Shown here piece after piece: positions 11,724-22,800 of a stretch of 64,000 nt of DNA (position 1 is its first letter; every line of letters starts with the position of its first letter). The translations under genes and the position numbers were made by a program. The notes beneath the pieces are model-generated. The model was given only the letters and a program-made list of their open reading frames with translations, did not search any database and was not told the DNA's origin. Where the stretch lies: contig CM114272.1 of the NCBI GenBank assembly GCA_050084515.1, positions 9,672,001-9,736,000 on the forward strand. The letters are read 5' to 3'. This DNA comes from Blasia pusilla (taxonomy: Eukaryota; Marchantiophyta; Marchantiopsida; Blasiales).

Positions 11724-12236
11724 TGTCACGACTGTTATGATAGATCGGTGAGATCTAGCATAGCGTCTGCACGAGTAGTGGAGGATAGGCCCAGGAGGTC
11801 GAGGATGACGTGTTGAGGCCCGAGGAAACCTGAGAGAGCAGGTTTTCCCTTCGTTTCGGCTCATTTGGAGCCATATAGAGAAACTTACTATTTTGGGTAA
11901 GTTTCCATATTGAGGATAGTTGAATTTCCACTTTGGGAAGTGGCCCTTGACCCGCTACAGCAGGTCAAGAGCCAAGGAGATGACCTGCAAGCATAGGTGA
12001 CCGTTGAGAGGCTTTGGGAGAGGGAAGGGGGTATACCTCCAAGAGAGAGAGCTTGAGAGCTTATTCTCTCTTTGTTGAACATCTTGGCATAAGGCGGCGG
12101 AGCTATGGTCCCTTGCCTTGTGAGTGTAACCCAAGCCTCTCATTAGGAGAGTGGGTTTGGTTTGACATGAGAGAGAGTGCACACCTTTGAGAGCTATGGT
12201 GTGAGATGGTGTAGAGAGAGATTGGATCTTACTTCA
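11724..12236 (+). repeat. Block B, 5' terminal repeat of copy 1
   Basis: Starts TGTCACGACTG and is about 513 bp. It is also seen at 21720, 26240, 39775-40288 (-), 51.8-52.3 kb (-), 55714 and 58.63-59.14 kb (-). No block A lies between B and the leader. Open frames across it with Ser-Leu runs come from its CT/GA-rich segments. Confidence 0.9.
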
Positions 12237-14150
12237 CAAAGAGAAAATGAGAGAAAGAGAGAATGAGAGAATGAGAGAGTTTCATGGGGGAGCTCGCTGG
12301 TCACTCACTGTTTTTGCATGTTGGGGAACGTGTTCCCTGTTTAGCGGCTCATGGGAGTACTCACCAGAGCAAGGGTTGCTTTGATTGTTCTTTGCATTTG
12401 CCGATTTTTCGTGTGGAAGAGTGGCACGCAGAAGCGCTGCCCAATTTCTCATAGGGATTGATTATGGGGGCACGTTGCCCCATGCCGGCGCTTTCGGGAG
12501 CACCATGTACCTTACTAATTTGTATTTTTACAGGTTTTACATTTTTGTTGGGAGAAATCAGCGCGGAAGCGTTGCCAAATTTTGTGTAGGAGAAAGAGAC
12601 AGTGGGCTTTACGATAGTCCCTGTCAATTTTTACTGGAATGTCTGACTTTAAATATTTTTGACGCTGTTGTAGATCGTGAATTTTTGCACGTTGTGCAAG
12701 AAACATTACGCAATTTGGAGTTGCGAGCAAAAAATTATGGTCAATCTTGCAAAACTGCCATTGCTAGGCAATTTTTAGGGTTAAATTGTTCAAACCCTAA
12801 ACCAGCCGCCACGCCGGCGGCGGCCGTCGTCGTCCTAGTCATTGTCAATGGTCAGACATCAACGGTCAACAATCATCGTCAATGGTCAACCATCACTTTA
12901 ACCGTCGGCCGTCACCATCAAAGGTCAACCGTCATCGTCAATGGTCCACCGTCCGTTGTCCACCCTTTGGTTACCATTTCCGCCATTACGGAGTGGAGGG
13001 TTTTCCACGATGTTCGTTGATTCTCTTACTTGCGTCGCCACCACGTACTTTGTTTTGGCCGCCACCGTCATCGCAGTTTCCTCATCAACGAGTGATGGCA
13101 GATGACCTCCGGTTATGGTGTTTGAGTTTTGATTTCATGCTGCAATGTTGTGATTGGTAGCCGCTCGACGTCGATCGAGTACCGTGCCGTGACGCCCGTA
13201 GCCGTCATAGTCACCGGCGGCGGCCATCGCCGTCATAGTCACCGTCAACGGTCCGCCGTCAATGGTCAACAATCATCGTCAATGGTCAACCATCACCGTC
13301 ACCGTCGGCGGTCACCATCAGAGGTCAACCGTCATCATCAACGGTCCACCGTCCGTTGTCCACCCTTTGGTTACCATTGCCGCCATTACGGAGTGGAGGT
13401 TCTTCCACGACGTTGATTGATTCTCTAACTTGCGTCGCCACCACGTATTTTTTTTTGGCCGCCACCGTCATCGCAATTTCGTCATCAACCAGTGATGGCA
13501 GATGACCTCCGGTTATGGTGTTTGAGTTTTGATTTCATGTTGCTATGTTGTTATTGGTAGCCGCTCGATGATGATCGGGTACTGTGCCGTGACGCCCGTA
13601 GCCGCAACGCGTCACCGATTGCTGCGCCATGTTGCTTGTGGCCGCACCGCATCGTCTCGATCGCGAAACCGCTCCTTCACTAAGGAGAAGAGAGTGTGAA
13701 TTGGTGATTGAGGAGGGTATGCCAACGAGTGCCGCACTCCATTCCCGAGTGCCGTGCTGTTTGTAGTCGTTCCGTGCCGCCAATGCCGCACCGGACGGCT
13801 CGATCGGCACCGCATATCGAGGAGGTTGACCAGCGTCAGTACGAGAGGAGTACGACTTGCTGATTGGAGGAGTTCACTTCACGAACGAGTTGGGGTTGAG
13901 ATTTGTAGTTGCTGAGGAGAGATATCGACATGTGTTCAGGTTACCCATTATGGTGCTTTACCCCGCACGTGTGAGAGATTTTGGGATTTGGGTAGTTTAT
14001 TTGGGAATATTGGGTTGTGTGGATGCTGAGAGCATCATTCATATATGTGGTTTACGGGACATAGACCTGTGTAGGATGTCCGAAGTTGAGGGTAGGCTGT
14101 CGATGAGATGATAGCCTAGTTGATTTGCCGCACCATGCCACATGTTGCCG
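12237..14150 (+). other. 5' leader of copy 1
   Basis: About 1.9 kb before gag without a recognisable protein. It contains a 400-bp tandem duplication and GTCAACGGTC-like short repeats. Its minus-strand counterpart in copy 2 (about 38.3-39.77 kb) has a single unit. The first 250 bp share a stretch (TTTTCGTGTGGAAGAGTGGC and the following GCAGAAGCGCTG) with the leader of the second family near 32.97 kb. Confidence 0.75.
12803..13604 (+). repeat. 400-bp tandem duplication in the leader
   Basis: Positions 12803-13204 and 13203-13604 align at a constant offset of 400 bp, for example CAACAATCATCGTCAATGGT at 12868 and 13268. Unit 1 and unit 2 differ by scattered substitutions. Each unit contains runs of GGTCAACCATCAC-type motifs, so it is internally repetitive too. 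Confidence 0.9.
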
Positions 14151-14287
14151 CACGTTACACGTCTCGGGGAGGGAGAGTGTAGATCGAGTGCCGCATGTTT
14201 GGGATGAGTGATTGAGGGATTACTCGCGAGGTTGAGAGTGATTGGGTGAGAGGGGCATGAGGGTCATCACGGCGTCCGTTCGGAACT

Positions 14288-16285
14288 TTGAGAGGCGAGG
14301 TGGTGAACCCGAGAGTAGCTCTAGAGGTTCTATGCGGAGTGGCTCGAGGTTCTCCACGTGAGGGACCACCTCGACCTCCTTCTGTGTCATCTTCAAACGA
14401 GGGGGAGGATGTAGAGGAGTTTGTGAGCACATCGCCACACATTGTGAGTGGTCCTACCATTTGGGCGTACGAGATGGACGATCGGAGTAGAGGACCGCGT
14501 AGGTTTTCAGGTGCAGTAGGCACGATTGAGTTGCTCAATTTCATAGCAGAGTTTAGGAGTTGGTGCGACTCCCTGTGGGCTAGGAACTCTAGAGAGTTCA
14601 ATCGGTTTACATCATGGAACGGTATGTTCCAGCATTAAGAGGGGGCGCCCATGGACGATTACCATGAGTTCTCCCACAAATATGCCTAGGAGATTAAGGC
14701 ATGGCGACTCTACTATGACCCACACTATGTGTCATGGACAGAGCTGTTCCCACATGAGGAGGAGGAGTCAGGAGAGGCTACTTCCTCTTCCACTAGTGAT
14801 GTTTTAGGAGGGGTCACTTGCGCTGGAGCAGTTGCACCATCTAGTCGGGTTCGTCCCAGGTTTAACCCGTGGTTGAGTTCTTCGCTGAGTTGAGGGCCAC
14901 CTATCAAGGTGTACGGACGGAGAAGTTACGATGACGACTTCCAGAGGCGCCCGGGTGAGAGTTTACGTGAGGCTTACACTCGCTTGCGTCGGTTGATCAA
15001 CGTCACTCAGGGGTTGACGGAGGCTCAGGCTATCCAGTCATGGTACGCGATGGTGGACCGGACCCTACGGACACGAGTGCGAGAGGGCGTGCTTCTTATG
15101 AACACCTCCCCTACGTTGAGAGATGTTTTAAGGACCGCCGAGAACATTGAGCGCAACATGGCGGAGGAGAGCGTAGCCACCATGGGTTCTGGGCGAGAGC
15201 AATCACGATTGGCTACACCACCTGTGCAGCAACGTGGACTCCGAAATAGGTCGACTATGGCATCACGAGCTCAGGGAGGATACCAAGAGGCAGTGCTACA
15301 AAGACCTACGCCTTCACATGCGGCTCAGCAGCAGCCGCCTACTATTACTTGTTGGTCATGTGGTGGAGCCCATCATCAGCATGATTGCACTTGTCAGGGT
15401 CATGGACGTGTGCCTCAACATGGAGGAGGAGATGGTGTTGCAACACCTGAGCAACAACGTGGACTTCGAGATAGGTCGACTGTGGCACCACGAGCTCAGG
15501 GAGGATACCATGAGGCAGTGCTACAGAGACCTACGCCTTTATATGCGGCTCAGCAGCAGCCGCCTACTATTACTTGTTGGTCATGTGGTGGAGCCCATCA
15601 TCAGCACGATTGCACTCGTCAGGGTCATGGACCTGTGCCTCAGCATGGAGGAGGAGATGGTGCTGCACCAAGAGGTTATAAGTGTGACTATTGTCAGAGG
15701 TATGGTCATACATGGGCCAGGTGTTTCAGTTTACATCCTGAGTTACGTCCGGACCAAGGGCAAGAGAGGGAACCAGAGCGAGTAGCCGGTCCGGGTGGGC
15801 CTATAGATCGTGCACCATGTGGTCCCGTTGGGGGACGAGGAGCTAGAGTTTCCCGACAGGGTGGTGGAGCTGCCCGTGGAGGAGGTAGAGTCCCACCACC
15901 TAGACGCGCCAAGGGAGATTCCGAACGTGAAGCTCGGATGGATGCTCAGATACAACAGCTACAAGAGCAAATTGCCATTATGGCATTGAGGTTACCTGAT
16001 GCCGGATTCGTGGCATCGACATCATATGGAGCAGCCACAGATATGGAGGATCCTGGTTGGATGTGCAGGGTTGCCCAAATGGAGGCCGCCGTTGTTGTGA
16101 CGCGTGGAGCAGCCATAGAGTTGGATCCACAGCAAGGGGAAGCAAAAAATAGACTAGGCTTCCTTAGTCTTTCACGTTGTCCGAAGCGATTAGGACCCCA
16201 TCGATGGGTCCTCATCAAAGTTGTTGGAGAGTTGGTGATGTTGTTGGTGTGTAGGCACGGAGGGCGATGCGAGAAGCGAGTGTGA
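14288..16285 (+). pseudogene. gag: Gag polyprotein, copy 1
   Basis: The first piece (14288-14638) holds the N-terminal Gag core with MDDRSRGPRRFSGAVGTIEL. After a stop it resumes with the region around 14700-14900, and a long frame (14909-16285, 458 codons) continues with the Gag C-terminal domain (GESLREAYTRLRRLINVTQG). Zinc knuckles follow: CWSCGGAHHQHDC occurs twice through a 225-bp duplication, then CDYCQRYGHTWARC. The tail is Arg/Gly-rich and then coiled-coil-like. Gag packages element RNA into particles. The split frames make this copy non-functional. Confidence 0.85.
15231..15680 (+). repeat. 225-bp in-frame duplication of the gag zinc-knuckle segment
   Basis: AACGTGGACT occurs at 15231 and 15456, and the following 225 bp (75 codons) align throughout. 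This doubles the CCHC knuckle. Copy 2 on the minus strand (37188-37565) has one unit, so the duplication is specific to copy 1. Confidence 0.85.
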
Positions 16286-17048
16286 CGACTCCTATTGTTG
16301 ATGCTCAGGAGGGGCATGTGTCGAGCACGTCGTTGGGGGCGGCCACCATTGTGTACCGCACTCCTTTATTTTCTGCTTTCGATGTTTTGACGTTGGGGGT
16401 ACTCCTGCCGAGGCTTTTTGGCTGGCCGCTTCACTATGTTAGCGCAGAGTTGGAGTTCGTGCATCACGTTCAGAGGTGATTGAAGAGTAGGTGATGGACA
16501 TGCCCTTGGAGCAGATGTTTGGGCCGTCCACGTCAGATTCATGGCAAGCTGCGGCTGCTAGGATGGTGGAGATGCCCGCTAGACCTGCGATAGAGCGTGC
16601 CATGGCTTCTCTTGGTGTTGTGTTGCTGGATAACCAAGGAGGGGTCTTCCAGTTGGTGAGTCCCGAAGGTAGAGCTTTTAGTCCGCAGCGGGTCTTTATG
16701 GATTCAGGAGTGCAACACTCCTAGCCTCATTGCTTCGGAGGATTGGGCTTGACGAGAGCCGATGTGGAGCGTTGTCCATTCCGGATACAGACATCCTTGG
16801 GTGGAGCAAGATCTCCACAGTATATCACCCTACATGAGGTCGTGGTGAGGATTCGCCCGGGACATCCTACAGATGAGTCTGTGGTGCGAGCCAAGGCGAT
16901 AGTAACTGATGCAGAGTCCTACAATGTCTTGGTTGGTGGAGCAGTGTTATACCCGATGGGGTTTTCCCTGGATTACTGGGAGGAGTCTGTGTCCTACAAA
17001 CCAAGATGGCAGTCAAGTGATGGGCGCCTTAGCTCATTAACCATTTGA
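16286..17048 (+). pseudogene. Aspartic protease, copy 1
   Basis: Frames at 16491-16724 and 16743-17048 give the retropepsin pieces: FMDSGVQ at the active-site position (expected D-S/T-G) followed by a stop, then SYNVLVGGAVLYPMGF as the second conserved hydrophobic-Gly motif. It lies between gag and the methyltransferase, as in Gypsy polyproteins. Stops break it. Confidence 0.75.
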
Positions 17049-18315
17049 TTCACAGGTGTAGTGATCGAGCAACGGCCAAGAGAGATGGCGACCTAACAAC
17101 ATTTAGTAGTGCCATCACTTGGCCTAGTGATTTGATTGAGAGACATGTCCATGCAGAGGATACTTCCCTTCTTGCAAGGCGCGCTTCACTTCACCATATG
17201 GCACTATTACGCCTTTGTTTTCCCAAATTTTTGTCTGCGTCCGCCATTCAGGGTTACCAGAGTTCCCTACGGAGGGACATTTTATTGTTGGGGACGCATG
17301 ACTTGGAGCGGGTAGGGACCATACACTTGGTCATTACTGGTTGGCCGTGTCAGGGCCAATTGAGTGCTGGACGAGGTAGCGGGTTAGCTGACACTCGGTC
17401 CAGGTTATTTTGGGAGATGATGCGGATCTTGCGACATTTACACGAGCATCAATCTCGTTCTCAAGCATACATTTTGTTTAATGTGCCAATTTTGGGCGAT
17501 TCAAGGTCCCGCGTGGTGAGGAGTGCACATCAGGTGCGCGCATGGATCGGCCCGACAATATTGTTAGATGTAGCGAGTGTGGATTCACGAGCACATCGCC
17601 CGTGTCTTTGGTGGACCAACTTGGTACCACATGAGGTATTGCGGAGGGCTTATGCGAGAGTGGAGCGTCCCTCCGATTTGTTGGTGGATTCTATATTGGA
17701 TCCGCGGGGTTGATCACAGACTGTGAGGCACGATGATCAACCATCATTGACTATGGTCAATAGGATTGGCATGCCACGAGCCGCCTTTCCCACATTGGTG
17801 AGTTTTCCCGCTTCCTATGCATTCAAGGAGGGCAGACCTGGCTTGGTTTGGGATGACCAGATATAGAGGTTGGTGGAGCCTAATGCCGATGAGCGAGAGC
17901 GAGCGATGGGATTCCCCACAGGAGTGAAAGCAATACCATCACTATTGGAGGCATCATGACGTCATGTCTTGGGTCAAGCGATGGACCTGAACTGCTTGAC
18001 ATGGATTTTCAGCTTAGGAGTAGCTGAGCAGCGTCGTTTGAGGATGCGACAGATCACAACGGTTGCGTTGGTGAGCCCCATGCCTACCAAGATGGGTGAG
18101 GCAATGGCTGGGGGCGAGACCCGAGGAAATCGACATACCAGGGGAGATGGGGAGAGACACCCTTGGACTTCTTGGGATGTTTTGCGGGTACGCCAAGAGA
18201 TGATAGCCACAGCATCGAGCGTGGTTTCAGGCACTGCATGTGGAGGAGATCAGAGTTTGCAGTTGGTTGCAGGAGATCGGCCAAGTGTTGGAGTTCAAGA
18301 CGGGGTTGCACCATA
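17049..18315 (+). pseudogene. C5 cytosine DNA methyltransferase (DNMT3-like) domain, copy 1
   Basis: C5 methyltransferases transfer a methyl group from SAM to cytosine in DNA. Visible motifs: IV with the catalytic PCQ (ITGWPCQGQ), followed by SRLFWEMMRIL, which resembles the GRLFFEFYRLL region of DNMT3; VI degraded to FNVPILG (ENV expected); VIII RPCLWWTNLVP, like the RxRxFWGN of DNMT3; IX/X EPNADERERAMGFPTGV and HVLGQAMDLNCLTWIF. Motif I and the preceding linker (about 360 bp present in copy 4) are deleted near 17168. Stops occur near 17713, 17865 and 17957. It sits between protease and RT, unlike ordinary Gypsy elements. Family assignment is firm; the DNMT3 subtype is inference. Confidence 0.85.
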
Positions 18316-18331
18316 GCAACCATCAATATCC

Positions 18332-19783
18332 GTGCCTGAGAGTCCTACCGTAGTCACGATGGAGACTTGGGAGCCAGATATGGGCCCTAAGATGACAGGA
18401 GAAGAGCGGCGCCGGATACATCAGTTCCTTAGGAGTTATAGGGGCTGCTTTGCGTTTAGCATGGAGGATTTGGGTACTCTGAATGGACCAGGGATCCGCA
18501 TTGAGTTGTCGAGTGATACGCCGATATTTCAACGACCCTACAGGTACAGTGATATGGAGAGGGCTCTGATTCAAAGTAGGAGCCAGGACTTGGTTGGAGG
18601 AGGACTAGTGGAGATGTCGCATGGGGAGTATGCATCAGCCACTATCATGTCTGCCAAGAAGGATGTGCATGGCAAGTAGACCGATAGGCGGATGTGTGGG
18701 GATTACCACCCTATCAATCGGCAGACGAAGTCTGATAGGTATGTCATGCCCATTCTTGAGGAGATCTTTGATGCAATTGGTCACCCAAAGGTCTTTAGTT
18801 CATTGGATTTGTCAACCGGATACCATCAGTTGCCTATCATATTGGAGGATAGGCAAAAGACGGCATTTTGGGCATCGATCCTCACGAGAAGGATTGTTTG
18901 TACCAATGGCGGTTCTTACCATTTGGGTTAAAGAACGCCCCAGATGAGTTTCAAAGGGTCATGGATAGGATTTTGCTAGGTGTTATATTGATGACATCCT
19001 AGTCTTTAGTGCCACGATTGAAGAGCATGAGCGACATCTAGAGGAGGTATTTTGACGATTGCAGTTACATGGGCTGAAGTTACATCCAGGCAAGTGTAAG
19101 TTCTTCTATGACCACATTGAGTACTTGGATCATACGATATATCCATGTGGCCTTGGTGTGCAACAAACGAAGATAGAGGTTATTTCACGCCCTACAGATG
19201 TGAGTTGAGTTCGTGCATTTATGGGATTGGCGAACTTCTATCGACGATACATCAAGGGTTTCAATTCGATTGCGAAGCCGCTAACCTTGATGACCAAGGT
19301 GGATCAGGAGTGGCAATGGGGGGATGAGCAAGAGAGAGCATTTCAGATGCTCAAGGACATATTGACATCCGCACCCATATTGAGGAGATCGATTAGGGAT
19401 CATCCTTTCCAGTTGCATACCGATTGGAGCATATTGGGGCTTGGAGCCGTGCTTACCCAGTATGATGATGATGGTAGAGAGTTCGTGGTGGCTTATGCTA
19501 ATCGCTCGAAAAACACTGCAGAGGCAAAGTATTGTATGAAGGTGAGTGCTTGGCTGCAGTGTGGGTTATCGCACATTTGAGATATTATCTATTCGGAAAT
19601 CCCTTTACCATCATTACTGATCATCAACCACTTAAGTGGTTGATGGAGTTCGACAAGCTTAGAGGGAAGCTTGCGAGGTGGGCTCTTTTGTTGCAGGAGT
19701 ATGACTTCCAAGTGGTGCATAGACCTGGGATGCTCAACCAAGATGCAGAGGGTTTGAGCCGTAACCCATGCCCGAGTCAATGA
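18332..19783 (+). pseudogene. Reverse transcriptase and RNase H, copy 1
   Basis: The RT starts with the Gypsy-type entry (SSDTPIFQRPYRYSDMERAL), continues with VFSSLDLSTGYHQLPI (motif A region), loses some bases near 18970, then has CYIDDILVFSAT (motif C, the catalytic YxDD form). The RNase H follows (LHTDWSILGLGAVLTQYDDD, YEGECLA in a shifted frame, ITDHQPLKWLM). A TGG-to-TAG stop at 18677-18679 and several shifts show it is dead. Confidence 0.9.
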
Positions 19784-20099
19784 GATGCGATTGGAGCTCG
19801 TTGGCATGGTGAGAGTGATTAGGAGTTGGTGCCAGGATGGCATGCGTCAGCCTATTTGGGCTTGTTGGCTATGGAGAGCCAAAGTGTGGAGACTTTGATA
19901 GCGAGGTCTGATGGAGAGTCCTTGGATTATGAGGCCAGTGAGGAGATGACACGTGGCCGAGATATTCACAATGATGGAGTAGTCTTGGAGTATCTGCGTA
20001 TTGGAAGCGTTGCAAGCACAGTGGGTGCTAGAGAGCGGGATCGGGTCCTACAGCGGGCCAGACGGTTCCGGTGGGAGGGCACACATTTGTTGTGAGTGT

Positions 20100-21250
20100 A
20101 GGAGGATGATAGAGTACGTGTAGTGCTTCATCCTTTGTAGAGAGCACGTTTGGAGCTTCATGCCCACGAGGAGTTGGGTCATTTTGGAGTGAAGCGGACG
20201 TTCAGCTTGCTTCAGATTCAGTATTGATGGCGAGGCATGCAGACTGACGGTCAACAGTTTGTTGCCAGATGCATGGTGTTTGATTGAGTCCGAGCATTGT
20301 TCAATGCTCCAACTCCATAGTTGCATCCACTTCCAATCATGGGTTCAGGTTATAGATGGAGTTTGGATTTTTTAGGACCTTTGCCTTTGACAGAGAGCCA
20401 TAGTCGTTATGTGTTGGTGATGGTCGAGCACTTCTCGAAGTGGATGGAGTTGGTTGCATTTCCTGACAAAGCGAGTGAGGGAGTTGCGTATGCCTTCCTC
20501 GATCGAGTGTTGAGTTATTATGGTGCACCAACTGAGGTGTTGACAGACCATGGTACAAATTTCTGCGGGGAGTTTCAGGCCTTGTGTGATCAGACACTGA
20601 TCGACCACCACACTACTTCACGTTCATGCTGAGGCAGATGGACTAGCGGAGCGGGTTGTGCAGACAGTGAAGAGAGGACTACGCAAGTATGGCTTGTAGA
20701 GAGGTCACCTAGGAGATTGGGACCTTAAGTTGCCATGGTTGGCGATGGGATACAGATTCAGCAGGCAAGCATCCTTAGCGTCTTTCTCACCGTACTTGTT
20801 GCTTTATGACCGAGAGCCAGATTTACCAGCGGCCATTTGTCGAAATACTGGTGAGGTGTTGAACCTTGATGACCCTAATGTATGGATGCGAGCATTGTTT
20901 GAGAGGGCTGAGTTGTTTCGGAGAGTGATGCCCATGGCGTTTGAGAACTTGGCGATTGCGCGACATTGGGATACGTTGAGGTATGCGGCTATTCGGGGAG
21001 GTGGTTATCAACCTACTATCCGGAGGTTTCATCAGGGAGACTATGTCTACTTGCAGCAGACGGCACCCACGACGTTGGATGTGATTGTAGGGCGCACCAT
21101 CTTGAGAGTGCGTGAGGTTTTGCCATTTGGTGTTCTCTTATTGGAGGGACGCAATGGTATGGTTTGGAAGGATCATGTGCGTAACTGTGCGCCATCTCAT
21201 CTTCCAAACATTGACGGTTCACTTGATCCAAGCTTAGCCATAGTTTCTGT
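20100..21250 (+). pseudogene. DDE integrase, copy 1
   Basis: The HHCC zinc region (HEELGHFGVK) is followed by CMVF in place of CMVC. The catalytic core carries the first Asp in WSLDFLGPLPL, the second in VLTDHGTNF, and the Glu after ADGLAE in a shifted frame. The C-terminal part has GDYVYLQQTAPTTLD, then VLPFGVLLLEG, resembling the GPF/Y module. There is no chromodomain. Stops lie near 20285, 20628 and 20698. Confidence 0.85.
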
Positions 21251-21254
21251 AGGC

Positions 21255-21415
21255 TTGCGGTGTATGTTGTGTGGTTCCGCCCGTGGTGCAGCCACTATGC
21301 TAGTATGTGATGGCATATGGCATGTTCGAGAGGATGGCATATGGCATGTTTGACGCCACCTCTCACTAGGGTTCCTCAAGCACAATGGATGTGTCCCATA
21401 TGTACATAGAGTAGG
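21255..21415 (+). pseudogene. C-terminal PHD finger, copy 1 (broken)
   Basis: The frame continues from integrase with LRCMLCGSARGAATMLVCDG, the first half of a C4HC3 PHD finger. A short duplication of GGCATATGGCATG disrupts the rest before the CLTPPL segment. Intact forms are in copies 2 and 3. Confidence 0.7.
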
Positions 21416-21589
21416 TAGTTCTACATTCTTACTTGTGTCTGTGATATGGATGACAAGAAGGCGACTAACGATGGGGCCATATGAGCACCCGACCTTCTTG
21501 CTTTTAGCGTCCGAGAGATGTATGTCATGGCAGGTAGGGATAGCTGGATATTTGGAGTTAGAGGGACCTAACCACCAACTAGGGGGCTA

Positions 21590-22045
21590 ATTGGAGAAAT
21601 TTTGATACTTTTTGTCTCGTTATTTGGATGCCATGAGTTAGTATGGGATCATGCGTGTTTGTGTGTGTGTTCGGTGATAGCGATATATGTTGTCTAACGA
21701 TGTGTAAGCGCACAATAGCTGTCACGACTGTTAGGATAGATCGGTTAGATCTAGTAGAGCGCCTTCGTGAGTAGTGTAGGAGAGGCTCAGTAGGTGGAGG
21801 ATGATCTATTAAGGCCCTGAGAAACCTGAGAGAGCAGGTTTCCCCTTCGTTTCGGCTCATTTGGAGCCATATTGAGGAACTTACTATTTTAGGTAAGTAC
21901 CATTTTGAGTATATGATCGGATTTATATTTTTGGTAAGTGGCCCTTGACCATCAGGCTAAGAGCCAAGGAGGTGACTCGGGAGCATAGGTTACCATGGAG
22001 AGAGCTTGGGAGATGGGAGGGATATACCTCAAGGAGAGAGAGCTC
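21590..22045 (+). repeat. Block A plus truncated block B, 3' end of copy 1
   Basis: A purine-rich tract (AGGGGG at about 21581) precedes block A (21590-21719), which starts TTGGAGAAATTTTGATAC. Block B begins at 21720 with TGTCACGACTG and ends at about 22045, where it joins methyltransferase sequence of copy 2. The join is the left breakpoint of the proposed inversion. Confidence 0.8.
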
Positions 22046-22800
22046 ATCAGGTGCGTGCTTGGATCGGCCCAGCAGTGTTCTTGGATGCGGCGAGTGTAGG
22101 TTCTAGAGCCCATCACCCGCGTCTATGGTGGACCAACTTGGTGCCCCATGTGGTGTTACAGAGGGCGTATGCGAGAGTGGAGCGTCCCTCCCATTTGTTA
22201 TTGGATTCCATTCTGGATCCAGGTCGTCGATCACAGGAAATGAGGCACGATGATCGACCACCATTGATTGTGGTCAACGGGGTAGACAGGCCGCAAGCAA
22301 CCTTGCCCACGTTTGTGAGTTTTCCCGTTTCCTATGCATACAAGGAGGCCGGTCCTGGCTTGGTTTGGGATGACCAGGTTCAGCGGTTGGTGAAGCCCAA
22401 CGCCGACGAGAGAGAGCAAGCGATGGGATTTCCCACAGGATTGACGGCACTACCGTCAGTGTGAGAGGCATCACGACGCCATGTCTTGACATGGATCTTC
22501 AACTTGGGAGTGGCTGAGCAGCGTCATATGAGATCATAGCGGTTGCGTTGGTGAGCCCCATGCCTACCAAGACGGTGGAGGCAGTGGCTGGGGAGAGACT
22601 CGAGGAGATCTACACACCAGGGGAGATCAAGAGAGACACCCTTGGACTTCTTGGGATGTTTTGCAGGTACGCTAGGAGATGATAGCCACACCATTGAGCG
22701 TGGTTTCGGACACTATACGTGGAGGAGATCAGAGTTTGTTGTTGGTTGTAGGAGAGCGGCCCACTGTTGTTTTTCAAGACGGGGTTGCACCATAGCAACC
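22046..22800 (+). pseudogene. DNA methyltransferase C-terminal half, copy 2
   Basis: The long open frame to 22464 shows AHQVRAWIGP, motif VIII RLWWTNLVPH, the small target-recognition stretch and motif IX PNADEREQAMGFPTGL, followed by a stop after LPSV. The rest to motif X is degraded, and a linker then leads to RT. Motifs I-VI of the same copy lie inverted at 35235-35880. This half is the least disrupted methyltransferase C-terminus in the window. Confidence 0.85.

Larger units (their letters stand above)
11724..22045 (+). mobile_element. DNMT-PHD Gypsy retrotransposon, copy 1
   Basis: The element is inserted into copy 0. It begins with block B (11724-12236), then a 1.9-kb leader, gag, protease, methyltransferase, RT-RNase H, integrase and a PHD finger. 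Block A follows (21590-21719) and a truncated second block B (21720 to about 22045). The B tail plus final A are lost at the inversion breakpoint. No tRNA-complementary primer site of the usual TGG type is obvious after block B. Every reading frame contains stops or shifts, so it is a dead copy. Confidence 0.9.

Noticed and set aside
11955-12182. Minus-strand open frames across block B
   Set aside because: They recur wherever block B recurs and track its CT-rich repeats. They have no start context or domain.
12803-13604. CRISPR-like repeat pattern in the leader
   Set aside because: Two long tandem units without regular spacers, in a eukaryotic retrotransposon leader.
22006-22800. A free-standing host DNA methyltransferase gene
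   Set aside because: The domain continues directly into RT on one side and from protease on the other, in several copies; it is element-borne.
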